A stretch of 64,000 nt of DNA from Paracoccaceae bacterium (lineage in GTDB: Bacteria; Pseudomonadota; Alphaproteobacteria; Rhodobacterales; Rhodobacteraceae). The position numbers were made by a program, and so were the translations under genes. The DNA lies in the NCBI GenBank assembly GCA_022763485.1, contig JALEGX010000026.1, forward strand, positions 1 through 64,000, given 5' to 3'. Under the pieces are notes generated by a model. The model was not told where the DNA came from. It searched no databases and saw only the letters and a list, made by a program, of their open reading frames with translations. This document shows, one piece after another, positions 57,328 to 64,000 of the stretch. Every line of letters begins with the position of its first letter. Position 1 is the first letter of the stretch.

Positions 57328-57678
57328 GTTCGTGGCGCGAAACGGGGGTACAATCGTCGCAAACGGCCCCTGATCGTGTTCCGCTTGGTGCTTTGCTGTC
57401 CGAAATGGCGCGTTTCAAGGGGCGAGGAATCGCTAAAACCTGCAGACCAGTGACATTTTTCGTGCAACTTTCGGGGTGCAAAGGGTCGCACTTTGGTTAA
57501 GTCATTGATTTATATTGGTTCTGCTGAATCTGCGTTACCGCTATAGAAGGTTGCCCGATGGGGATCGACCTGCTACATCCACGCTGATTTTGACGCCCTG
57601 CCGTAACGGAGGGCTGCTTCACGCCCCCGGACGCCGCTTCTTGCATGCTAACCGGGGCCAAATATCGGAAGGGTGGAC
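57328..57678. other. Intergenic region upstream of the ATP synthase operon
   Basis: A 351-base stretch without a supported gene. It must hold the promoter of atpHAGDC. An AT-rich patch around 57493-57520 (TTGGTTAA to TATATTGG) is the likeliest site, but no pair of hexamers at normal spacing is convincing. Short ORFs here have no ribosome site or coding character. Confidence 0.5.
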
Positions 57679-58239
57679 GTGTCCGAACCAGCTTCGATTT
57701 CCGCAGGCATTGCCAAGCGCTATGCCACTGCGATCTTTGAGATCGCAAATGAGAACAACAACCTTGGTGGTCTGGAATCCAGCATCAGTGACCTGAGCGC
57801 TGCGCTGGACGGCAATGCCGACCTGCGCAATCTGCTGTCGTCGCCGCTGGTTTCCCGCGAAGAGCAGGAAGCGGCAATCGTCGCGCTCGCCAAGAAAATG
57901 GGCCTGGCTCCGGTGATGCAGAATTCGCTGGCTCTGATGGCTCAGAAACGCCGCCTGTTCGTCGTGCCCCAGCTGCTTGCCGTTCTGCGCGACATGCTGG
58001 CAGACGCGCGCGGCGAAGTCGTTGCCGATGTGACCTCGGCAAAGGCGCTGACCAAAACGCAGTCCGACAAGCTGGCCAAGACGCTGTCCGAGCGTATCGG
58101 CAAAACTGTCACCATCAATGCGACCGTCGATGAAACCATCATTGGCGGTCTTGTCGTTAAAGTGGGCTCGAAGATGATCGATAGCTCGATCCGCTCCAAG
58201 CTCAACTCCCTCCAGAATGCAATGAAAGAGGTCGGATAA
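57679..58239 (+). CDS. atpH: F1Fo ATP synthase subunit delta
   Basis: A 186-residue stator subunit linking F1 to the Fo b subunits. Family features are ARYATAI-type AKRYATAIFEIA near residue 13, LASPLVSREEQ-like LLSSPLVSREEQ and the C-terminal GGLVVKVGSKMIDSSIRSKL. The GTG at 57679 (VSEPAS) is preferred because GGAAGGG sits at proper spacing and the family N-terminus begins there; GTG 57673 is in the same frame. Its stop directly abuts the atpA start. Confidence 0.95.
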   Translation: MSEPASISAGIAKRYATAIFEIANENNNLGGLESSISDLSAALDGNADLRNLLSSPLVSREEQEAAIVALAKKMGLAPVMQNSLALMAQKRRLFVVPQLLAVLRDMLADARGEVVADVTSAKALTKTQSDKLAKTLSERIGKTVTINATVDETIIGGLVVKVGSKMIDSSIRSKLNSLQNAMKEVG

Positions 58240-59778
58240 ATGGGTATCCAAGCTGCAGAGATTTCTGCAATCCTGAAGGACCAGATCAAGAATTTTGGTC
58301 AAGACGCAGAGGTCGCTGAAATCGGCCGCGTGCTGTCCGTCGGTGACGGTATCGCCCGCGTGTACGGCCTGGACAATGTTCAAGCCGGTGAGATGGTCGA
58401 ATTCCCCGGTGGCATCATGGGGATGGCGCTGAACCTGGAAAACGACAACGTTGGTGTCGTTATCTTCGGTACCGACCGCGACATTAAAGAAGGTGACACC
58501 GTCAAGCGCACCAACTCGATCGTGGACGTTCCGATCGGTGACGAGCTGCTGGGTCGCGTTGTGGACGGCCTGGGTAACCCGATCGACGGCAAAGGCCCGA
58601 TCGCAGCCACCAAGCGCGGTGTTGCAGACGTTAAAGCACCGGGCATCATCCCGCGTAAATCGGTTCACGAGCCGATGGCAACCGGCCTGAAATCGGTTGA
58701 CGCGATGATCCCGATCGGCCGCGGCCAGCGGGAACTGATCATCGGCGACCGTCAGACCGGTAAAACTGCCGTTGCTCTGGACGCGATGCTGAACCAGAAG
58801 TCGTACAACGACGCCGCCGGCGACGACGAAAGCAAGAAACTGTACTGCGTCTACGTCGCGGTTGGTCAGAAGCGTTCGACCGTTGCTCAGCTGGTGAAGA
58901 AACTGGAAGAATCCGGTGCGATGGAATACTCCATCGTTGTGGCCGCAACCGCGTCCGACCCGGCACCGCTGCAGTTCCTGGCACCCTACGCCGCAACCGC
59001 AATGGCCGAATACTTCCGTGACAACGGCAAGCACGCCCTGATCATCTATGATGACCTGTCCAAACAGGCCGTCGCCTATCGCCAGATGTCGCTGCTGCTG
59101 CGTCGTCCGCCGGGACGTGAAGCCTATCCGGGTGATGTTTTCTACCTGCACTCCCGTCTGCTGGAGCGTTCGGCAAAGCTGAACGAAGAGCACGGCGCAG
59201 GCTCGCTGACCGCTCTGCCCGTCATCGAAACCCAGGGCGGCGACGTGTCCGCGTTTATTCCGACCAACGTGATCTCGATCACCGACGGTCAGATCTTTCT
59301 GGAAACCGAGCTGTTCTACCAGGGCATCCGCCCCGCCGTGAACACCGGTCTGTCGGTTTCGCGTGTGGGCTCCTCGGCTCAGACCAAAGCAATGTCTTCG
59401 GTTGCCGGCCCTGTTAAACTGTCGCTGGCTCAGTACCGCGAGATGGCTGCATTCGCTCAGTTCGGTTCCGATCTGGACGCTGCAACCCAGGCCCTGCTGA
59501 ACCGTGGTGCGCGTCTGACCGAGCTGATGAAACAGCCGCAGTACGCACCGCTGACCAACGCTGAAATCGTCTGCGTGATCTTCGCTGGCACCAACGGCTA
59601 CCTCGACAATGTCGACGTGAAAGACGTTGGTCGTTACGAAGCAGGCCTGCTGACCCACCTGCGTGGCAAGCATGCTGATCTGCTGGCGGACATCACCAAC
59701 AATGACCGCAAGGTGAAGGACGAGCTGGCCGACAAAGTGAAGGCCGCGCTGGACGAGTTCGCCGCTAGCTTCGCTTAA
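58240..59778 (+). CDS. atpA: F1Fo ATP synthase subunit alpha
   Basis: A 512-residue non-catalytic nucleotide-binding subunit of F1. It carries [13 protein letters not shown] near residue 170, the signature [17 protein letters not shown] near 365, and the conserved N-terminus ([20 protein letters not shown]). It follows atpH directly and precedes atpG by 14 bases. Confidence 0.98.
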   Translation: MGIQAAEISAILKDQIKNFGQDAEVAEIGRVLSVGDGIARVYGLDNVQAGEMVEFPGGIMGMALNLENDNVGVVIFGTDRDIKEGDTVKRTNSIVDVPIGDELLGRVVDGLGNPIDGKGPIAATKRGVADVKAPGIIPRKSVHEPMATGLKSVDAMIPIGRGQRELIIGDRQTGKTAVALDAMLNQKSYNDAAGDDESKKLYCVYVAVGQKRSTVAQLVKKLEESGAMEYSIVVAATASDPAPLQFLAPYAATAMAEYFRDNGKHALIIYDDLSKQAVAYRQMSLLLRRPPGREAYPGDVFYLHSRLLERSAKLNEEHGAGSLTALPVIETQGGDVSAFIPTNVISITDGQIFLETELFYQGIRPAVNTGLSVSRVGSSAQTKAMSSVAGPVKLSLAQYREMAAFAQFGSDLDAATQALLNRGARLTELMKQPQYAPLTNAEIVCVIFAGTNGYLDNVDVKDVGRYEAGLLTHLRGKHADLLADITNNDRKVKDELADKVKAALDEFAASFA

Positions 59779-59792
59779 GGGGGGACGAGGCG

Positions 59793-60668
59793 ATGCCGAG
59801 TCTTAAGGACCTTAAAAACAGGATCGAGTCGGTCAAATCGACCCGCAAGATCACCAAAGCCATGCAGATGGTGGCCGCCGCAAAATTGCGGCGGGCACAG
59901 GAAGCTGCCGAAGAGTCGCGCCCCTACGCCAAACGGTTCAATGCCGTTATGGCCGGGCTCGCGGCCTCTGTCGGCGGCAGCGACTCCGCGCCCAAGCTGC
60001 TTCGCGGCACCGGGAGCGATCAGGTTCAGCTGCTCGTCGTCATGACCTCGGAACGGGGTCTGTGCGGTGGCTTCAACACCAACATCGTCAAGCTCGCCCG
60101 CACCAAGGCGGCTGAACTCAAGGCCCAAGGCAAGACAGTGAAAATCCTGTCTGTCGGTAAAAAAGGCCGCGATCAGCTGAAGCGGGACTTCGAAGACGAT
60201 TTCGTCGGCCATGTGGACCTGAGCGAAGTCAAGCGTCTGGGCTATTCCAACGCGCAGGACATCGCACGGGACATCCTGAACCGGTTCGACGCGGGTGAGT
60301 TCGACGTTGCCACGATCTTCTACGCAGAGTTCGTGAACGTCGTGACGCAGATCCCGACGGCCCAGCAGATCATTCCGGCCGCCTTCGAGGCGTCGGAAGG
60401 TTCGGAAGGTGGCGCCATCTACGACTACGAGCCCAGCGAAGAGGCCATCCTGGCCGACCTGCTGCCCCGTGGCGTGGCGACGCAGATCTTCTCGGCCCTG
60501 CTGGAGAACGGCGCCTCTGAACAGGGTGCCCGGATGAGCGCGATGGACAACGCAACCCGCAACGCGGGCGAGATGATCGACAAGCTGACCATCCAGTTCA
60601 ACCGTTCGCGTCAGGCCGTGATCACCAACGAGCTGATTGAAATCATTTCGGGCGCCGAGGCGCTCTAA
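59793..60668 (+). CDS. atpG: F1Fo ATP synthase subunit gamma
   Basis: A 291-residue rotor subunit. The N-terminal coiled helix ([20 protein letters not shown]) and the C-terminal helix signature ([20 protein letters not shown]) are intact, and [11 protein letters not shown] near residue 85 is typical. The ATG at 59793 follows GGGGGACGAGGCG. It lies between atpA and atpD as in other Rhodobacteraceae. Confidence 0.97.
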   Translation: MPSLKDLKNRIESVKSTRKITKAMQMVAAAKLRRAQEAAEESRPYAKRFNAVMAGLAASVGGSDSAPKLLRGTGSDQVQLLVVMTSERGLCGGFNTNIVKLARTKAAELKAQGKTVKILSVGKKGRDQLKRDFEDDFVGHVDLSEVKRLGYSNAQDIARDILNRFDAGEFDVATIFYAEFVNVVTQIPTAQQIIPAAFEASEGSEGGAIYDYEPSEEAILADLLPRGVATQIFSALLENGASEQGARMSAMDNATRNAGEMIDKLTIQFNRSRQAVITNELIEIISGAEAL

Positions 60669-62114
<1,446 letters not shown>

Positions 62115-62125
62115 GGAGGGTCGTA

Positions 62126-62533
62126 ATGGCTGATACCATGCAATTCGACCTGGTGAGCCCGGAGCGGAGCCTTGCTTCGCTTCAGGCAACCGCGGTCCAG
62201 ATCCCGGGCGCCGACGGTGACCTGACAGCGATGCCGAACCACGCACCGCTGATCACCACCCTGCGTCCCGGCATCCTGACTGTGGAAAGCAGCCAGGGCA
62301 CCGAAAAATATGTCGTGACCGGCGGGTTTGCCGAAATCGGCGAAGGGCTGTCGGTTCTGGCCGAACGCGCTTTGCCGGTGGCGGAAGTCACCCAGGCCGT
62401 GTTCGACGAAGTGGCTGCTGAAGCCGCTGCCGCACGTGACAACGCGACGCCGGAAACGGCAGATGCCCTGGCCAAACAGGTCAGCGACATCGCCGCCGTT
62501 GCCGCAGAGCTGGGACTTCAGGCCAAGGCCTGA
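62126..62533 (+). CDS. atpC: F1Fo ATP synthase subunit epsilon
   Basis: A 135-residue central-stalk subunit that couples rotation to catalysis and can inhibit ATP hydrolysis. The N-terminal beta domain ([12 protein letters not shown], then [19 protein letters not shown]) is clear; the C-terminal helical part is Ala-rich. ATG 62126 follows AAGGAGGGTCGTA. An intrinsic terminator follows, closing the operon. Confidence 0.96.
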   Translation: MADTMQFDLVSPERSLASLQATAVQIPGADGDLTAMPNHAPLITTLRPGILTVESSQGTEKYVVTGGFAEIGEGLSVLAERALPVAEVTQAVFDEVAAEAAAARDNATPETADALAKQVSDIAAVAAELGLQAKA

Positions 62534-62558
62534 GTTTCACGCGGTAAACGCAAGATTA

Positions 62559-62587
62559 AGGGTCTCGCCTCTGCGGGGCCCTTTTTC
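62559..62587 (+). terminator. Intrinsic terminator of the ATP synthase operon
   Basis: AGGGTCTCGC pairs with GCGGGGCCCT (two wobbles) around CTCT, followed by TTTTTC. It begins 25 bases after the atpC stop. Confidence 0.8.
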
Positions 62588-62647
62588 TGTTCAGAGCATT
62601 GCGTCGTCGCCTGTGGCTGGCAATAGTTGGAGGCAAGAGGGACGATA

Positions 62648-62998
62648 ATGAAAAGACTACGCAACCCACGCACCGGAATCGCTCAGGGCGATGTCGAGAT
62701 CTTTGCCGACTACAAGGATGACGGGCCGATGTGGACCGGATCCGGCGAACGGGAGCGGCGCAAATCCATCAAGTTCGACCAGACCTTTGCCCAGCCCCCG
62801 GCGGTGCAGGTGTCGATCTCGCTCTGGGACATGGATACAAGTGCCGCGATCCGGGCCGAACTGGTGACGGAAAACGTGACAGAGGCGGGGTTCGACATCG
62901 TGTTCCGGACCTGGCATGACAGCCGTGTGGCCCGCCTGCGCGCCGCATGGATGGCGATCGGGGATCTGCCGTTCGACAATGACTGGGACGTCTACTGA
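62648..62998 (+). CDS. H-type lectin-domain protein
   Basis: A 116-residue single-domain protein resembling the snail agglutinin-type H lectin fold, with KSIKFDQTFAQPPAVQVSIS near residue 38 and AGFDIVFRTWHDSRVARLRA near 80. Such proteins form hexamers that bind N-acetylgalactosamine-type sugars in eukaryotes; the bacterial role is unknown. No signal peptide. ATG 62648 has GGCAAGAGGGACGATA upstream. It sits past the ATP operon terminator. Confidence 0.75.
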   Translation: MKRLRNPRTGIAQGDVEIFADYKDDGPMWTGSGERERRKSIKFDQTFAQPPAVQVSISLWDMDTSAAIRAELVTENVTEAGFDIVFRTWHDSRVARLRAAWMAIGDLPFDNDWDVY

Positions 62999-63019
62999 CA
63001 CCAGAAGAACGGTCTGGCC

Positions 63020-63775
63020 TCAGAACTTTCCGTTGTCATTCTTCCACGCGCTGCGCGCTGGAATGGTTTCGCGGGTGTCCCAATGTTCGGCCAGCTTACC
63101 TTCCTCGATCCGGTAAAGGTCATAGAAGGACGTTGGCTCCCCGTTCAGGCGGCCCTCGCAGACGCTGAGCACGAAGTTGCCCTGCGCCAGAACGCGGTGC
63201 AATCGGGTGTAGGCCACATCGGGTGCCCCTGAACTCAGATAGGCTCTGAGTGGCGCCGCGCCGTCCGTCAGGTCCGGGTTGTGCTGGATCAGATGTCCCC
63301 CCGCCAGGTAGTCCTCCAACCGCTCGAATTGCCCTGCCACCAGGACCGTTTCGCAGAAGTCGCGCACAAGGGCGCGGTTGGCTTCGGTCCGGGATAGATC
63401 CAGCGCCTCAATCGGGCCATCCACCATGGAGCGCCCAGAGGCATTCGGTCCCATGCGCTTTTGAATGTTATCCCAATGCTCTACGGCGCGGCCGTTTTCG
63501 AAGCGAAAGACTTCGAACCCTATGTTGCGGCGGGAAAAATCATATTCCGTATGGGCAAAAACGAAATCGCCATCTTCGAAGGCGCGCACGATATTGACCC
63601 GGGGCTGGGTCAGCGACAACCGCTTGAAGAGGGCTTCCAGCCCTTCGCTGCCTTCATGGGTCTGCGGGTTGTGCTGAATGTATTGGCTCTGGTCCACCAC
63701 GGCGATGGGGCCGGGATCACCGGTTTCGATGCTTTTGAGCAGGGCGCGGATCTGATCGGCTTTGGTCGCTGTCAT
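63020..63775 (-). CDS. Tandem NTF2-like (SnoaL-type) protein
   Basis: A 251-residue protein made of two similar NTF2-like halves: residues about 5-115 (YIQHNPQTHEGSEGLEALFK, ending VEHWDNI) and about 125-245 (LIQHNPDLTDGAAPLRAYLS, ending LAEHWDTRE). It probably binds or converts a small hydrophobic molecule. I use ATG 63775 as the start, since the longer frame adds unrelated sequence. Confidence 0.82.
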   Translation of the reverse strand: MTATKADQIRALLKSIETGDPGPIAVVDQSQYIQHNPQTHEGSEGLEALFKRLSLTQPRVNIVRAFEDGDFVFAHTEYDFSRRNIGFEVFRFENGRAVEHWDNIQKRMGPNASGRSMVDGPIEALDLSRTEANRALVRDFCETVLVAGQFERLEDYLAGGHLIQHNPDLTDGAAPLRAYLSSGAPDVAYTRLHRVLAQGNFVLSVCEGRLNGEPTSFYDLYRIEEGKLAEHWDTRETIPARSAWKNDNGKF

Positions 63776-63861
63776 GCTGTGGTCCCCGGTCTGGGCAGGG
63801 CAGGGGCCTGCCGGTGCTTTTCCATCACTATGACCGCTTTGTCCCATCACACAAGGCAAAG

Positions 63862-63891
63862 AAAAAACCGGTGCGGGGGCCGCACCGGTTT
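63862..63891 (-). terminator. Intrinsic terminator of the gene at the right edge
   Basis: AAACCGGTGCGG (63865-63876) pairs with CCGCACCGGTTT (63880-63891), a 12-bp stem with a GGG loop. On the minus strand it is followed by a run of six T's. It lies just after the stop at 63917-63919. Confidence 0.85.
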
Positions 63892-63916
63892 CAATCTCAG
63901 CGTCTTTCGCGTGGGC

Positions 63917-64000
63917 TCAGTTGCCAGCGTAAAGCGTTTCGTAGATGGGGGTCAGCGTCTTGTCCTCGAACAGCGACGACACGGAGGTGCCGTGCCAGAT
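63917..64000 (-). CDS. C-terminal end of an unidentified protein (partial)
   Basis: A minus-strand frame enters at base 64000 and ends at TGA 63917-63919, giving 27 residues (SSLFEDKTLTPIYETLYAGN at the end). A strong terminator follows, and composition looks coding, so it is probably the end of a real gene. The fragment is too short to name a family. Confidence 0.6.
   Translation of the reverse strand: MWHGTSVSSLFEDKTLTPIYETLYAGN

Noticed and set aside
57619..59673. 684-codon frame antisense to atpH/atpA
   Set aside because: Fully covered by certain ATP synthase genes, with no ribosome site and low-complexity composition. The long antisense frames at 11555-13261, 15016-16686, 31654-33615 and 41382-43238 fail for the same reason.

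Overview
The window looks like chromosome of a marine-type alphaproteobacterium of the Rhodobacteraceae (Roseobacter group). The signs are high GC, many GTG/TTG starts, an ftsY-EamA-yciB order, a hisC-prephenate dehydrogenase pair, an atpHAGDC operon without the Fo genes, and Hint, ceramidase, PA14 and H-type lectin proteins that are common in that group. Coding density is very high, and I see no insertion sequence, prophage or CRISPR array. Genus is not resolved.

Layout. 1-4549: end of an unidentified gene, a short AlkB-type alkane monooxygenase, lysoplasmalogenase, ftsY, a DMT exporter and yciB. 4662-10443: tRNA-Gly(TCC) with its promoter, an MsbA-like exporter, a VOC protein, an acyl-CoA synthetase and an HSL-type esterase. 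10523-18658 (minus): a dipeptide-type ABC importer (Tat substrate-binding protein, two permeases, double ATPase) between a CocE/NonD hydrolase and an alkaline-phosphatase-fold hydrolase. 18725-20956: dtd, nitroreductase, Hsp20 and a STAS protein. 20962-26531 (minus): a compact envelope-stress-like cluster of a 29-residue membrane peptide, XpaC, TelA, a DUF2927 lipoprotein, an SPFH-GYF protein and a double zinc-ribbon membrane protein. 26613-35130: rluB-type synthase, tadA, a creatinase-fold hydrolase, UPF0173, ceramidase, an ATP-grasp gene broken by an in-frame amber codon, gatCA, an excalibur lipoprotein and an AmpD-like amidase.

35189-39366: rnpB, rpmG, an LpxR-like deacylase and a Hint protein (each of the last two preceded by a TTAA-N7-TTAA box), then rpsD. 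39489-46627: PA14 protein, Lrp regulator divergent from a class V aminotransferase with a perfect palindrome between them, hisC, prephenate dehydrogenase, extensin-like protein, DUF2125 protein and ChaC. 46697-53574: a MotA/ExbB-like channel with a giant coiled-coil OmpA partner, then an M23 peptidase coupled to clpA. 53751-57327: gloB, a methyltransferase, and a small region of different character holding an acidic membrane-anchored gene split by a G7 tract and an Imm11-like protein. 57679-62586: ATP synthase F1 operon and terminator. 62648-64000: lectin-domain protein, a double NTF2-like protein, and the end of a further gene.

Most of the window is housekeeping. The parts most likely to hold under-described biology are the TelA/XpaC/SPFH/zinc-ribbon cluster, the ExbB/coiled-coil-OmpA pair, the two lesion-bearing genes (amber at 31410, G7 at 55745) and the two putative CtrA boxes. 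All functions are read from sequence motifs alone; no database search was run.
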